Made by a program: the position numbers and the translations under genes
Part shown: positions 37,390-46,545 of the stretch, in pieces
How the letters are laid out: each line of letters starts with the position of its first letter
Numbering within the stretch: the stretch's first letter is position 1
The notes under the pieces: generated by a model
Told to the model about the DNA's origin: nothing
Seen by the model: the letters and a program-made list of their open reading frames with translations, nothing else
The model's database searches: none
Assembly (NCBI RefSeq): GCF_900094625.1
Contig: NZ_FMAJ01000001.1
Location: forward strand, 682,001 to 746,000
Direction of reading: 5' to 3'
From: Rhizobium aethiopicum
Lineage (GTDB): Bacteria > Pseudomonadota > Alphaproteobacteria > Rhizobiales > Rhizobiaceae
DNA length: 64,000 nucleotides

Positions 37390-37566
37390 TTGAAGGATTG
37401 TCTGCCTTATCTCATCGGAGCTCTCATGGGGGTGCTGGCCGCGCTCATCATTTCCGGAATGTTGACGCTGCCGGGAACACCACAGCTCATGCTTTTCGCA
37501 TTGCTGCCGGTCTTAGGCGGTGCGATCGTCGAGCGCACTTTCAACCGTCGATCTGCCAAGTCCTAG
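37390..37566 (+). CDS. 58-residue two-span membrane peptide with TTG start
   Basis: TTG 37390 is preceded by a perfect GGAGG at 5-bp spacing (37380-37384) and opens a 58-codon frame. The peptide has two hydrophobic spans (YLIGALMGVLAALIISGML and LMLFALLPVLGGAIV) joined by LPGTPQ, and a basic tail (RTFNRRSAKS). The strong ribosome site and clean hairpin-membrane topology make a real gene likely. It ends 7 bp before the VOC gene and is probably co-transcribed with it. Function unknown. Confidence 0.65.
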   Translation: MKDCLPYLIGALMGVLAALIISGMLTLPGTPQLMLFALLPVLGGAIVERTFNRRSAKS

Positions 37567-37573
37567 AAGCGCC

Positions 37574-37948
37574 ATGGGAAGGTTGAAAGAAATCGTCATC
37601 GACTGCGACATTCCCTCGCGGGTCGCCCGTTTCTGGGCGGCGGCGCTCGATGGCTACCAAGTGATGCCTTATGACGATTCGGAGCTGGCTCGCCTTGCTG
37701 CGATGGGACTGACACCGGAAACGGACCGGACCGTGATGGTCGATGGCCCCGGAACGCGCCTGTGTTTCCACCTCCGCCAGGGCGAGCGCCCCGCTCGCAA
37801 CCGAGTCCATCTCGATATCGCCGCTTCGGACCGTAAGGAGGAAGTGGGCCGGCTCTTGGCACTCGGCGCGACTTTCGTGCGGGAGACGGATGCCTATACG
37901 GTCTTGAATGATCCCGAAGGTAATAACTTCTGCGTCACCTCCGAATAG
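37574..37948 (+). CDS. VOC (glyoxalase-like) domain protein
   Basis: The product is 124 residues of the vicinal-oxygen-chelate fold: MGRLKEIVIDCDIPSRVARFWAAALDGY at the start, HLRQGERPARNRVHLDIAASDR in the middle, and LNDPEGNNFCVTSE at the end. These are features of the Glyoxalase_6 subgroup, small proteins with unproven activity. It follows the 58-residue membrane peptide. Confidence 0.82.
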   Translation: MGRLKEIVIDCDIPSRVARFWAAALDGYQVMPYDDSELARLAAMGLTPETDRTVMVDGPGTRLCFHLRQGERPARNRVHLDIAASDRKEEVGRLLALGATFVRETDAYTVLNDPEGNNFCVTSE

Positions 37949-37981
37949 CTCGCTTGACCCGCGAACGGCGCATTGGAAACC

Positions 37982-38497
37982 TCAGAACTCCTGCCCATAT
38001 CCGCCGCCTCCATCCGAAACGAGCTGCTTCGTCAGCCCGACAGAGGGCACGTCGCGGTCGAGCTTCGGATTATAGGCAACCGACAGCCAGTGGATGCCAT
38101 AACCGTGCTTTCGGAAGAAGCCGATTGCCTCGCTATTGCCGGAATGGGTCTGTACCGCCGCCGTCTCGAAGCCCCGGCCGGCGATATCCTTTTCGATGCG
38201 GTCGAGAAGGGCTGAGCCGAGCCCCTGGCGGGTGAAGATGGGATCGATCCAGAAATCCGAGATAGTTTCATCCAATCCCTCGCGCGCCGCCCAGCCTGCG
38301 ACCTGGCCATTCCGCTCGATGACGGTGATGGTCAGCCAGTCATTTTCCACGAAGTTGCGAAAAGCGGTGCGCGCCGCATCGATCATCGCGTCCGATTCGC
38401 CGATCGACGCCATCGCATTTTGCCAGGCCCTCAGCCCGATCTCGCTCAACAGTTCCGCTTCCCCGTCGCGCGCATTGCGAATGTGGATCAACGACAC
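37982..38497 (-). CDS. GNAT family N-acetyltransferase
   Basis: The product is 171 residues. Motif A reads DFWIDPIFTRQGLGSALLDRIEKD near residues 80-104, with the Gln/Arg-x-x-Gly-x-Gly/Ala acetyl-CoA loop, and motif B is NSEAIGFFRKHGYGIHW. The substrate is unknown. It diverges from yjhX across about 300 bp. It converges on the VOC gene. Confidence 0.87.
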   Translation of the reverse strand: MSLIHIRNARDGEAELLSEIGLRAWQNAMASIGESDAMIDAARTAFRNFVENDWLTITVIERNGQVAGWAAREGLDETISDFWIDPIFTRQGLGSALLDRIEKDIAGRGFETAAVQTHSGNSEAIGFFRKHGYGIHWLSVAYNPKLDRDVPSVGLTKQLVSDGGGGYGQEF

Positions 38498-38610
38498 CTC
38501 CGCGTTACCCCTCTAACTAGATCACTGAGTCGCTGAATTTACCAGTAGCTGCAAAGGGATGATCAATCGAAACCACGGTTTTCGACCGGTTTTCATCGAC
38601 AAGGATGCTC

Positions 38611-38639
38611 TTGACCCCGTTTTCCGGGCTGAATAATAG
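38611..38639 (+). promoter_or_regulatory. Candidate promoter upstream of yjhX
   Basis: TTGACC (38611-38616) and TAATAG (38634-38639) are 17 bp apart. A transcript from here would have a leader of about 155 nt, including a CGCAAG-TTTC-CTTGCG hairpin near 38693-38708 and a tiny 8-codon frame at 38658. Confidence 0.45.
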
Positions 38640-38802
38640 ACCCTATCGAGGTGTTTTATGTTGAGCCTGCCTGAGTCCCGGTAAAGGCCCTGCCCGCAAG
38701 TTTCCTTGCGCGCATGGGCCCGAAAAAACGAAGCCCTGACGTTCGAATGAGCGCCAGATCGTTTTTGTGCGCCCTGCCGGGCGCGATACCGGATCTCACA
38801 AC

Positions 38803-39060
38803 ATGGACATTTCCCGCACGGAGCAGCGCATCCTGCATCTCATGGCCCAAGGCGGCCGTATCGAAATTAGCCGCGATGACAACAGGAAGATCGAGAACGT
38901 CAGTTGCTTCACCCGCGACGGCTGGCTCTATCCCGGCGTCGACCTCGATCTCTTCCGCAGACTGAAGCGCCTCAAGGCAATCAAATCTTCAAGCGGCGAG
39001 CCCTACCGGATCACCGAAAGAGGGCTGAGGCTGGTCAGATCGCAGCTGGACAATCGTTAG
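38803..39060 (+). CDS. yjhX: YjhX-family (UPF0386) putative toxin
   Basis: The product is 85 residues and matches YjhX from end to end in pattern: MDISRTEQRILHLMAQGGRI, an Asp/Asn-rich turn, CFTRDGWLYPGVDLDLFRRLKRLKAI, KSSSGEPYRITERGLRLVRSQ, and the terminal DNR. E. coli YjhX is a reported toxin whose partner YjhQ is a GNAT-fold antitoxin. Here the flanking GNAT genes at 37982-38497 and 39414-39911 are on the opposite strand, so a classical co-operonic pair is absent. A hairpin follows the gene. Confidence 0.88.
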   Translation: MDISRTEQRILHLMAQGGRIEISRDDNRKIENVSCFTRDGWLYPGVDLDLFRRLKRLKAIKSSSGEPYRITERGLRLVRSQLDNR

Positions 39061-39073
39061 TTCGAGCAACCAA

Positions 39074-39106
39074 CCCTGATCGCGTCTTAAACCGGCGCGG
39101 TCAGGG
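39074..39106. terminator. Shared hairpin between convergent genes
   Basis: CCCTGATCGCG pairs with CGCGGTCAGGG over 11 bp with one G-T wobble and an 11-nt loop. It lies between the yjhX stop and the convergent gene ending at 39115, so it could serve both. Confidence 0.5.
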
Positions 39107-39114
39107 GCTCAGCT

Positions 39115-39390
39115 TCAAGCCTTAGCAGACAGTTCTGGCCGCATCACCGCCCACTCGTCGGCCATCGTGCCCGTGCCGCGCTTCTTGGCGGCGCGGCGAT
39201 ACCAGTAGTCCGCATTCCAGTCGTCGCCCTCGATGCGATGGCAGAGAGCGTGTCCCCAGTCGAACGGCTGCTCGCCTTCGTGGCGCTGACAAATATCGTG
39301 AACCGCCTGCCACTCCGCCCCGATGGCAAAACCGCCGGCAGCAAGGCGATCGATCGCCTCGATCAGTCGCATGAGATCATTGCCTGCCAT
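39115..39390 (-). CDS. Conserved hypothetical protein downstream of gatA
   Basis: The product is 91 residues from ATG 39390, preceded by GGAAGG at 5-bp spacing; a start at 39417 would overlap the previous gene. The sequence is soluble: an N-terminal helix (DLMRLIEAIDRLAAGGFAIG), then a His/Cys-bearing core (HDICQRHEGEQPFDWGHALCHRIEGDDWNADYWYRRA) and a basic end. The DWNADYWYRRAAKK stretch resembles a repeat helix. Family and function are not known. It is the third gene of a likely gatA-GNAT-hypothetical run. Confidence 0.7.
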   Translation of the reverse strand: MAGNDLMRLIEAIDRLAAGGFAIGAEWQAVHDICQRHEGEQPFDWGHALCHRIEGDDWNADYWYRRAAKKRGTGTMADEWAVMRPELSAKA

Positions 39391-39413
39391 AAGAGCCTTC
39401 CCTGTTCCTGCCA

Positions 39414-39911
39414 TCAATCAACCAAGCGCTTCTCCATATGTACCTTTTCGAGCGGGACGCCCATGCTCTTGGAGAATTCGATTCCGTGCCAGATAATCGT
39501 GAAGCCGCAGTGTTCGTAAAGCCGGATCGCACCCGCATTTCTCGCATGCGTGTCGAGGCGCGCAGTCGCTAGTCCTTCGGCTGCCATCAGCTCACAGCAA
39601 TGCAGCAGCAGAGCCCGGCCGACGCCCTTGCCCTGATGATCGGGATGCACCCAGAGGTCGGACATATAGTTCGGCTCGCCTTCGCGCGCTCCCCAGCCGA
39701 CGATCTCCGCGTCCAGCTCAGCAACGAAAATCTCGGCTTGCGCCTGATGGGGAAAGACGGCGAATTCGTGCTGGACTTTGGCAATCACCTCGGGATCGCG
39801 ATAGCTGTCCTCAAAGGCGTCGGCTGCGGCACAAGCAGCAAAGCCGACGACGCCGACCGCTTCGTGGTCGGCTGGCGCTATCCTCCGGATCGTGAGGCCC
39901 GTTACCACCAC
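39414..39911 (-). CDS. GNAT family N-acetyltransferase
   Basis: The product is 165 residues with acetyl-CoA motif [25 protein letters not shown] near residues 85-108 and motif [20 protein letters not shown]. Its start overlaps the end of gatA by 10 bp, so translation is probably coupled. The substrate is unknown. It converges on yjhX with one small gene between. Confidence 0.88.
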   Translation of the reverse strand: MVVTGLTIRRIAPADHEAVGVVGFAACAAADAFEDSYRDPEVIAKVQHEFAVFPHQAQAEIFVAELDAEIVGWGAREGEPNYMSDLWVHPDHQGKGVGRALLLHCCELMAAEGLATARLDTHARNAGAIRLYEHCGFTIIWHGIEFSKSMGVPLEKVHMEKRLVD

Positions 39912-41383
39912 TTGGCCGGCGTAAACTTGCCGGCTGCCTGTTCGATGACGTAGGCGGTCTTGAAGAGGGTTTCCTCGTCGAAGGCCTTGCCGATCAGCTG
40001 CAGGCCGAGCGGCAGGCCCCTATGGTCGAGGCCGGCGGGCACGGCGATGCCGGGCAGGCCCGCCATGTTGACCGTCACCGTGAAGATGTCGTTCAGATAC
40101 ATCTTCACCGGATCGGCGGCGAGGTTCTCGTCGGCGACGCCGAAGGCGGAGGACGGTGTTGCCGGCGTCAGGATCGCGTCGACACCGGCGTCGAAGGCAA
40201 GTTCGAAGTCGCGCTTGATCAGCGTGCGGACCTTCTGGGCGCGGATGTAATAGGCGTCGTAATAGCCTGCCGACAGCACATAGGTGCCGATCATGATGCG
40301 GCGCTTGACTTCCTGGCCGAAGCCTGCGGCGCGCGTCTTCTCGTACATATCGACGATGTCCTTGCCGTCGACGCGCAGGCCGTAGCGCACGCCGTCGTAG
40401 CGGGCGAGGTTCGAAGATGCCTCTGCCGGTGCGACGATGTAATAAGCCGGCAGCGCGTATTTCGTGTGCGGCAGCGAGATATCGACGATCTCGGCGCCGG
40501 CATCCTTGAGCCAGGCAATGCCCTGGCGCCACAGCGTCTCGATCTCCTCGGGCATGCCGTCGACGCGATATTCGTTCGGAATGCCGATCTTCATGCCCTT
40601 CAGCGACTGGCCAAGCACGGCTTCATATTCCGGTACCGGCAGATCCACCGACGTCGTGTCCTTGGCGTCGACGCTCGCCATAGACTTCAGAAGGATGGCG
40701 GCATCACGCACGTCGCGGGCGATCGGGCCGGCCTGGTCCAGAGAGGAGGCGAAGGCGACGGTGCCCCAGCGCGAGCAGCGGCCATAGGTCGGCTTGATGC
40801 CGACGGTGCCGGTGAAGGCGGCCGGCTGGCGGATCGAGCCACCGGTATCGGTCGCGGTGGCGCCGGCGCAGAGATGGGCGGCAACGGCTGCCGCAGAACC
40901 GCCGGAGGAGCCGCCAGGGACAAGCTGCTGGTTGGAGCCCCCTGCCCGCCAGGGATTGATCACCGGGCCGTAATAGGACGTCTCGTTCGACGAACCCATG
41001 GCGAACTCATCCATATTGAGCTTGCCGAGCATAACGGCGCCGTCATCCCAAAGGTTTTGCGTCACCGTTGATTCATAACGCGGCTGGAAACCGTCAAGGA
41101 TGTGGCTGCAGGCCTGAGTATGGACGCCGACCGTGGCAAAGAGATCCTTGATACCCAGCGGAATGCCTTCGAGCTCGCCAGCCTTGCCGGCGGCGATGCG
41201 CTCGTCGGATTTTCGGGCCATGACCCGAGCGAGATCCGGCGTCGTCTTGACATAGGCGTTCAACCGGTCATTGGCCGCATCGATCGCCGAGATGTAGGCT
41301 TCGGTCAGTTCGATTGCGGTAATCTCCTTGGCGCGCAACTTCTCGCGGGCTTCGGCAATGGTCAGGCTGGTGAGTTCGCTCAT
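39902..41383 (-). CDS. gatA: Aspartyl/glutamyl-tRNA(Asn/Gln) amidotransferase subunit A
   Basis: GatA is the amidase subunit of GatCAB that releases ammonia from Gln or Asn for tRNA-bound Glu/Asp. The product is 493 residues. The amidase-signature catalytic triad is present: Lys79 in GIPLGIKDL, cis-Ser159 in [11 protein letters not shown], and nucleophile Ser183 in [11 protein letters not shown]. The C-terminus [14 protein letters not shown] is also typical. gatC lies 58 bp upstream on the same strand. Confidence 0.97.
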   Translation of the reverse strand: MSELTSLTIAEAREKLRAKEITAIELTEAYISAIDAANDRLNAYVKTTPDLARVMARKSDERIAAGKAGELEGIPLGIKDLFATVGVHTQACSHILDGFQPRYESTVTQNLWDDGAVMLGKLNMDEFAMGSSNETSYYGPVINPWRAGGSNQQLVPGGSSGGSAAAVAAHLCAGATATDTGGSIRQPAAFTGTVGIKPTYGRCSRWGTVAFASSLDQAGPIARDVRDAAILLKSMASVDAKDTTSVDLPVPEYEAVLGQSLKGMKIGIPNEYRVDGMPEEIETLWRQGIAWLKDAGAEIVDISLPHTKYALPAYYIVAPAEASSNLARYDGVRYGLRVDGKDIVDMYEKTRAAGFGQEVKRRIMIGTYVLSAGYYDAYYIRAQKVRTLIKRDFELAFDAGVDAILTPATPSSAFGVADENLAADPVKMYLNDIFTVTVNMAGLPGIAVPAGLDHRGLPLGLQLIGKAFDEETLFKTAYVIEQAAGKFTPAKWW

Positions 41384-41441
41384 CGTGTTTTCGCTTCAGA
41401 TCTTTAAAATGGCAACAGGGTCGGAAAGAGGCTTCGACGCC

Positions 41442-41729
41442 CTATTCGACGACTTTCGGCACCAGGAAGAAATTATGGTCGGTGACGGGGGCATTGGCGA
41501 CGACGTCGGCCGCCTTGTTGCCGTCGGTTACCTCGTCGGTGCGCTTCTTCATCGCCATCGGGGTCACCGACGTCATCGCCTCGACGCCGTCGACATTGAC
41601 TTCGGAGAGCTGCTCGACGAAGCCGAGGATGCCGTTCAGCTCGCCGACCATGCGATTTGCCTCGTCCTCGGAGACGGCAATACGGGCAAGTTTGGCGACG
41701 CGCTTCACGGTGGCAAGATCGACGGACAT
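41442..41729 (-). CDS. gatC: Aspartyl/glutamyl-tRNA(Asn/Gln) amidotransferase subunit C
   Basis: GatC is a 95-residue stabilising subunit that wraps around GatA and contacts GatB. The pattern [21 protein letters not shown] and [20 protein letters not shown] is characteristic, as is the C-terminal [15 protein letters not shown] tail. It begins the gatC-gatA transcript on the minus strand. Confidence 0.96.
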   Translation of the reverse strand: MSVDLATVKRVAKLARIAVSEDEANRMVGELNGILGFVEQLSEVNVDGVEAMTSVTPMAMKKRTDEVTDGNKAADVVANAPVTDHNFFLVPKVVE

Positions 41730-41798
41730 GGCATTCTCCGGATAGGATTTTTCCTACCCGCTATAAAGGCCATGTCCGCCCGGTGCAACGGGGTTTCG

Positions 41799-42503
41799 TC
41801 AGATCGACAGGCTCTCGGCCGGCTTCATCGCCCTCGCTTCAGTCTTCGATCCCTCCATGCCGGCAACGAACTTATCGGCCGTCTGGTCGATGATCGGGAA
41901 GGTGCCGTAGTGGCAGGGGATTGCCGTCTGAAAGTTGAAATAGCGCTGACAGGCGAGCGCTGCCACCGCGCCGCCCATGGTAAAGCGGTCGCCGATCGGC
42001 ACGAAGCCGATATCGGGCTGGTGCAGCTCGTTGATCAGCGCCATGTCGGAGAAGATGTCGGTGTCGCCCATGGCGAAGATCGAGGCTTCGTCGTCGAAAT
42101 GCAGCATCAGGCCGTTGGCGTTGCCGAGCGCATGCGAGACGCCGTCCTCGGTGATCTGAGCGGAGGAATGCAGCGCATTGGTGAACGTCGCAGAGAAGCC
42201 GCCGAGCGTGATCGTGCCGCCGGTATTGCCCATCTCGAGCCGGCCGACGCCCTTGGAGCCGAGCCAGGCGGCGAGATCGGCATTGGCCAGAACGACGGCG
42301 CCGGTTTCCTGGGCAAGGGCCACCGTATCGCCGACATGGTCGCCATGGCCGTGGGTCAGCAGGATATGGGTGATGCCTGCGGAAACATCCTTGATATCCT
42401 GGCCGGAAAAGGAGGCGTTATGGCTAAGGAAGGGATCGAGCAGGATCTTCGCCTTTGATGTCTCGATGCGGAAGGCGGAATGGCCGAGCCAGGTGATCTT
42501 CAT
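41799..42503 (-). CDS. UPF0173 metal-dependent hydrolase (metallo-beta-lactamase fold)
   Basis: The product is 234 residues from ATG 42503, with GGAGA 7 nt upstream. The start [13 protein letters not shown] opens the UPF0173 family. The metal site is complete: [12 protein letters not shown] near residues 52-63, [21 protein letters not shown] with its Asp, and the later [11 protein letters not shown] histidine. Substrates are unknown for most of the family. It is divergent from ruvX and lies about 70 bp upstream of gatC on the same strand. Confidence 0.9.
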   Translation of the reverse strand: MKITWLGHSAFRIETSKAKILLDPFLSHNASFSGQDIKDVSAGITHILLTHGHGDHVGDTVALAQETGAVVLANADLAAWLGSKGVGRLEMGNTGGTITLGGFSATFTNALHSSAQITEDGVSHALGNANGLMLHFDDEASIFAMGDTDIFSDMALINELHQPDIGFVPIGDRFTMGGAVAALACQRYFNFQTAIPCHYGTFPIIDQTADKFVAGMEGSKTEARAMKPAESLSI

Positions 42504-42616
42504 CAAATCTCTCCTTACGTGATGCAAAATCTTATTTCGATGGTAAGGACATATCTCATGCGCCTGCAAAGAAAAGCGGCGGCGGCTTCAATTTCTTTTG
42601 ACGGGATGAAACGGCA

Positions 42617-43111
42617 ATGACGGTGCTGACGATCGAGGAAATGGCCGGAACGCTTGCCCCTGGACAGGCAATCGCCGGCCTCGATCTCGGCACCAAGACG
42701 ATCGGGATTTCGATGTCCGATCTCGGCCGGCGTTTCGCCACGCCACGCCCGGTGATCCGCCGCGTCAAGTTCACGGTCGATGCGCAGGCGCTGCTGGATT
42801 TCGCAGCTCAGGAAAAGGTCGCGGCCTTCATCATCGGCCTGCCGATGAATATGGACGGATCGGCTGGACCGCGCGTGCAGGCGACGCGCGCCTTCGTGCG
42901 CAACATGGAGCAGAAGACGGCGCTGCCCTTCGTCTATTGGGACGAGCGGCTTTCGACGGTTGCAGCGGAACGGGCGCTCATCGAAATGGACGTCTCACGC
43001 GCCAAGCGGGCCGAACGCATCGATTCGGCCGCGGCCAGCTTCATTCTTCAGGGGGCTCTCGACAGGCTTTCCTTGCTCGCAAGGTCTGCCGGAGACGAAT
43101 TCAGCGCCTGA
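42617..43111 (+). CDS. ruvX: Pre-16S rRNA nuclease / putative Holliday-junction resolvase YqgF
   Basis: The product is an RNase H-fold protein of 164 residues that matures the 5' end of 16S rRNA. Catalytic acidic residues lie in [16 protein letters not shown] near residues 20-35, in the E of [15 protein letters not shown] near 107-121, and in [17 protein letters not shown] at the C-terminus. [11 protein letters not shown] is also a family motif. It overlaps the end of the convergent minus-strand gene (43048-43380) by about 60 bp. Confidence 0.94.
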   Translation: MTVLTIEEMAGTLAPGQAIAGLDLGTKTIGISMSDLGRRFATPRPVIRRVKFTVDAQALLDFAAQEKVAAFIIGLPMNMDGSAGPRVQATRAFVRNMEQKTALPFVYWDERLSTVAAERALIEMDVSRAKRAERIDSAAASFILQGALDRLSLLARSAGDEFSA

Positions 43112-43380
43112 GGCGCCTTCCACCAGGCAGCGATCGACTTGCGCTTTCTAAAGCCCAGGATGGCGAAGACGACGAGACTGTCCACCGCGATGGCGCGAGC
43201 AACGAGCGGCGGAATAGTTTCCGGCGGAATGCCGAGGGCTTCGCCATAAATCTCGAAAGTCAGGTCATGGACCTGCCGTGTCAGCATGAAGATGCCGAAA
43301 TTCATGTCGTAATAGGAGAGCCAGTACCATCCGCCCAGAAAGACGATGGGGCCGGCCCAGAAGATCAGAAACCACTTCAT
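43048..43380 (-). CDS. Small membrane protein of the DUF6105 type
   Basis: The product is 110 residues from ATG 43380. It opens with one hydrophobic span ([22 protein letters not shown]), then [39 protein letters not shown] and a second span ([14 protein letters not shown]), and finishes in a basic tail. The layout agrees with what I know of the rhizobial DUF6105 family. Its start codon overlaps the stop of the upstream small gene (ATGA), and its 3' end overlaps ruvX on the other strand. Confidence 0.7.
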   Translation of the reverse strand: MKWFLIFWAGPIVFLGGWYWLSYYDMNFGIFMLTRQVHDLTFEIYGEALGIPPETIPPLVARAIAVDSLVVFAILGFRKRKSIAAWWKAPQALNSSPADLASKESLSRAP

Positions 43381-43550
43381 GCGGCCTCTCCTCCATGCTT
43401 GCGCGCGATGGGCAGATCGAGGGAAACCAACCTCGTCGACAATGCCATGATGCAAAGAACCAGCGTCGGAATTGCAATATCCAGCGCCAGGACGGCGAAG
43501 AACATCATTGCCGTCACCAGAATTGCGGCTTTGGCGATCTTGCTTCCCAT
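43377..43550 (-). CDS. 57-residue membrane peptide coupled to the DUF6105-like gene
   Basis: The product is 57 residues from ATG 43550 (73 from 43598). Most of it is a hydrophobic double segment (AAILVTAMMFFAVLALDIAIPTLVLCIMALS) followed by a basic C-terminus ([10 protein letters not shown]). The stop overlaps the next start as ATGA, so the two small membrane proteins are translated together. The start is uncertain because no strong ribosome site is visible. Function unknown. Confidence 0.6.
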   Translation of the reverse strand: MGSKIAKAAILVTAMMFFAVLALDIAIPTLVLCIMALSTRLVSLDLPIARKHGGEAA

Positions 43551-43679
43551 GGGCGTCAACTCGCAGGCTCTCACTCGTACATCTCTGCTCCCCGCCACAC
43601 TGTCGGCTTAACCAGCCCCACGCAACGTAAACCATTTGTTAAGGTTAACACCGCGCCGCCTTGCTGTGGAAAAAGGGGG

Positions 43680-44339
43680 TCAGCCGTAGACGCCGCGCAC
43701 GAGACGCTTCAGTGCCGTCGCCGCCTTCTCCCAATCCTTTGATGTCTTCAGCGACATGCCGGCGCACTGGCCGCCGGCGGCGCCGGCAAGCACGAGGTGC
43801 TGGATCGCAGCGATGACGACGGCATTGACGGCTGCCGCATCCACCCCCTTCGGCGGCGCCAGCGAGCCGCGCATGCGATCCAGCCAGAGGGCAAGAGCCT
43901 TCGAACGGGCTTCGGACAACCGCCTCACCTGCTCGGTGTTTTCCGAGACCTCCCAGGCGACGATCCTGCGCATCAGCGGATCACTTCTCAAGGCGTCAAG
44001 CAGGAGGAGCGCCAGCCGCTCCATCAGATCGCCATAGGTGAGCATGAACATGCCGCCGGCATCTTCCGGGATGCGGTCCTTGACCCAGGTGCCGAGATCT
44101 GCGCCGATCGCCTCGACCAGCCCGTCGAGGCCGCCATAGTAGCGGTAGATCAGCTGCTTGTCGCAACCGGCGCGGCGGGCGACGGCATTGATGCCGAAAT
44201 TCTGGAAGCCCTCCTCCGCCAGCAGGCCCTTGGCGGCGGCAAGGATCGCGCGCTCGGTGGCGCCGCGATCGCGCACGCGCCGTTCCGGCTCCGCACCCGC
44301 TTCAGGCAAGATTTCAGTTTCTACGGCTTCATTCAGCAT
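43680..44339 (-). CDS. TetR/AcrR family transcriptional regulator
   Basis: The product is 219 residues from ATG 44339 with GGAAGGG 7 nt upstream. The N-terminal helix-turn-helix is clear: ATERAILAAAKGLLAEEGFQNFGINAVARRAGCDKQLIYRYYGG (residues about 27-70). The C-terminal ligand domain is helical and unspecific. Unlike many TetR genes it has no obvious divergent target; the next gene on the plus strand is map, 250 bp away. Confidence 0.88.
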   Translation of the reverse strand: MLNEAVETEILPEAGAEPERRVRDRGATERAILAAAKGLLAEEGFQNFGINAVARRAGCDKQLIYRYYGGLDGLVEAIGADLGTWVKDRIPEDAGGMFMLTYGDLMERLALLLLDALRSDPLMRRIVAWEVSENTEQVRRLSEARSKALALWLDRMRGSLAPPKGVDAAAVNAVVIAAIQHLVLAGAAGGQCAGMSLKTSKDWEKAATALKRLVRGVYG

Positions 44340-44588
44340 GACCCACCCTTCCCCGCTGTCACCAATCGGTGAGTATCTGGGGGATTCCGTTCGATCAATC
44401 CTATCTCTTTGGGAAGATTGTGGATATTCCGCTCGGGCCGGCGATTTGGCCTCCACCGGATGCGGAAAAGCCGCGCATTCGCCAGATCGGACCCGTCCAG
44501 AAATGTCGTCCTAGCGGTTGATCGTGATGGACGAACCCGGCATAGCTGCACTATGAACAAATCTAACAATCTCCGCTAAGGCCCTGCA

Positions 44589-45425
44589 ATGGTGAATTAT
44601 ATCGAAGCCTCTTCCGCGCCGCCGAAGAATACCGGCGCCATTCGGCTTTACGATGCGCAGGCATTCGAGGGCATGCGCAGGGCGTGCCAGCTGACCGCCC
44701 GCTGCCTCGATGCGCTCGCCGATATCGTCAAGCCCGGTCTGCTCACGGACGAGATCGACCGGTTCGTTTTCGATTTCGGCATGGATCATGGCGCCCATCC
44801 CGCGACGCTGAACTATCGCGGCTACACCAAATCCACCTGCACCTCGATCAATCACGTCGTCTGCCACGGCATTCCAAACGACAAGCCGCTGCGCGAAGGC
44901 GATATCGTCAATATCGACGTTACCTTCGTGCTCGACGGCTGGCATGGCGATTCGAGCCGGATGTATCCGGTGGGCACGATCAAGCGCGCCGCCGAGCGGC
45001 TGCTTGAAGTCACCTATGAATCCCTGATGCGCGGCATATCAGCCGTCAAGCCCGGCGCCCGCACCGGCGCGATCGGCGAGGCGATCCAGACCTATGCGGA
45101 AGCTGAGCGCTGTTCGGTCGTGCGCGATTTCTGCGGCCACGGCGTTGGCCGGCTGTTCCACGATTCGCCGAATATCCTGCATTATGGCCGCGCCAATGAA
45201 GGGCCGGAGCTGCGCGAAGGCATGATCTTCACCATCGAGCCGATGATCAATCTCGGCCGGCCGCATGTGAAGGTGCTCGCCGATGGCTGGACGGCGGTGA
45301 CCCGCGACCGCTCGCTTTCGGCGCAGTATGAACACACGGTCGGCGTCACCGCCGAGGGCTGCGAAATCTTCACGCTGTCACCGGGCGGTCTCGACCGGCC
45401 CGGACTGCCGTCGCTTGCCAGGTGA
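44589..45425 (+). CDS. map: Methionine aminopeptidase, type I
   Basis: The enzyme removes the initiator Met from nascent proteins. The product is 278 residues of the pita-bread fold. Metal ligands are in [19 protein letters not shown] (two Asp), [14 protein letters not shown] (His), [13 protein letters not shown] (Glu), and [15 protein letters not shown] context near the end (Glu position in AQYEHT). Family members of this length without an N-terminal zinc finger are type Ia. radC follows 7 bp downstream. Confidence 0.95.
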   Translation: MVNYIEASSAPPKNTGAIRLYDAQAFEGMRRACQLTARCLDALADIVKPGLLTDEIDRFVFDFGMDHGAHPATLNYRGYTKSTCTSINHVVCHGIPNDKPLREGDIVNIDVTFVLDGWHGDSSRMYPVGTIKRAAERLLEVTYESLMRGISAVKPGARTGAIGEAIQTYAEAERCSVVRDFCGHGVGRLFHDSPNILHYGRANEGPELREGMIFTIEPMINLGRPHVKVLADGWTAVTRDRSLSAQYEHTVGVTAEGCEIFTLSPGGLDRPGLPSLAR

Positions 45426-45432
45426 CGATCTG

Positions 45433-46257
45433 ATGGCGAAGCGGCCTGTTGCGACATCTTCCGACGACGAGCTGCCTTTCGAGACTGAAGAGCCTGTTGC
45501 CGATGAACGCTCGTTCTTCGGCGTCCGGCCACAGAAGCCCGCCGCGCCGAACGCCCGGACCGCCCTACCCGCCTCGCTCTTAGGGCCGGAACATTATCAC
45601 GGCCATCGTGAGCGGCTGCGTGACCGCTTCCGCGAGCTGGGCGATACGGCGCTTGCCGATTACGAAATTCTCGAACTCCTGCTTTTCCGGCTGATCCCGC
45701 GACGCGACACCAAGCCGATCGCCAAGGCGCTCATCGAACGGTTCGGCTCCCTCTCCGGCGTCTTTGGCGCGCCGGCGGCGCTGCTGACGGAGGTGAAGGG
45801 CGTCGGCGAGGCCGTAGCGCTCGACCTCAAGCTGATCTCGACCGTGGCCCACCGGACCCTGAAGAGCGAGCTGCGAAGCAAGCAGGTGCTCTCCTCCTGG
45901 TCGTCGGTCATCCAATATTGCCATGCGGCGATGGCGCATGAGACACGCGAACAGTTCCGCATCCTCTTCCTCGACAAGCGCAACGTGCTGATCGCCGACG
46001 AGGTTCAGGGCCGCGGAACGGTCGACCATACGCCAGTCTATCCACGCGAAGTGGTCAAACGCGCGCTCGAACTATCGGCAACGGCAATAATCCTCGTCCA
46101 TAACCATCCTTCCGGCGACCCGACCCCGTCGCGCGCTGACATTGATATGACGAAGGTGATCATCGAGGCAGCGAAGGCGCTTGATATCGCCGTCCACGAC
46201 CACATCATCATCGGCAAGGACGGCCATGTCAGCCTTAAGGGGCTAAAGTTGATCTGA
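45433..46257 (+). CDS. radC: RadC-like JAB-domain protein
   Basis: The product is 274 residues. A helix-hairpin-helix region (about 65-135, with [19 protein letters not shown] and [16 protein letters not shown]) precedes the MPN/JAMM-like domain. The metal motif H223-N-H225[11 protein letters not shown] is intact. RadC proteins are widespread, and a repair role has been doubted; the activity is unknown. An Arg-rich, acidic N-terminal tail of about 50 residues precedes the domains. The last 130 bp are partly duplicated 1.6 kb downstream, beyond the next gene. Confidence 0.92.
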   Translation: MAKRPVATSSDDELPFETEEPVADERSFFGVRPQKPAAPNARTALPASLLGPEHYHGHRERLRDRFRELGDTALADYEILELLLFRLIPRRDTKPIAKALIERFGSLSGVFGAPAALLTEVKGVGEAVALDLKLISTVAHRTLKSELRSKQVLSSWSSVIQYCHAAMAHETREQFRILFLDKRNVLIADEVQGRGTVDHTPVYPREVVKRALELSATAIILVHNHPSGDPTPSRADIDMTKVIIEAAKALDIAVHDHIIIGKDGHVSLKGLKLI

Positions 46258-46545
46258 TCCCGCTACGCTGAGAGGCGACTACACAACCACCGCCCAACCT
46301 TGCCACCATCACGGAGACGATCATGACCGGCAGTCGATCACCGGTGCTCTGCTGCTTCTGACCAGCGGCGTGCTGCTGACGCTCATTCTGCCCTCGATCC
46401 GGAGACGTCGCAGGCAAGCATCCGAGGCAAGCGAAGACTGAGGAAAGCTTGAGTTGACAGCCGTCGCTGGCGCGGGATTCTATGCAATCCTGCGCCGCCA
46501 CTCGCTGAATACTACCCGCCCGAAATACCGAGAAGATAAAGCTTC
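46258..46545. other. Intergenic stretch with a frame-broken small membrane peptide
   Basis: ATG 46323 opens M-T-G-S-R but stops soon after. Shifting one base gives ITGALLLLTSGVLLTLILPSIRRRRRQASEASED and a stop at about 46441. This looks like a single-span membrane peptide with a basic-acidic tail whose start has been separated from it by a single-base indel. No other gene is visible. Confidence 0.35.

Noticed and set aside
38714..38965. A plus-strand frame overlapping the start of yjhX
   Set aside because: It is out of frame with yjhX, Ser/Ala/Arg-biased and without a ribosome site; the YjhX frame matches a known family over its whole length.
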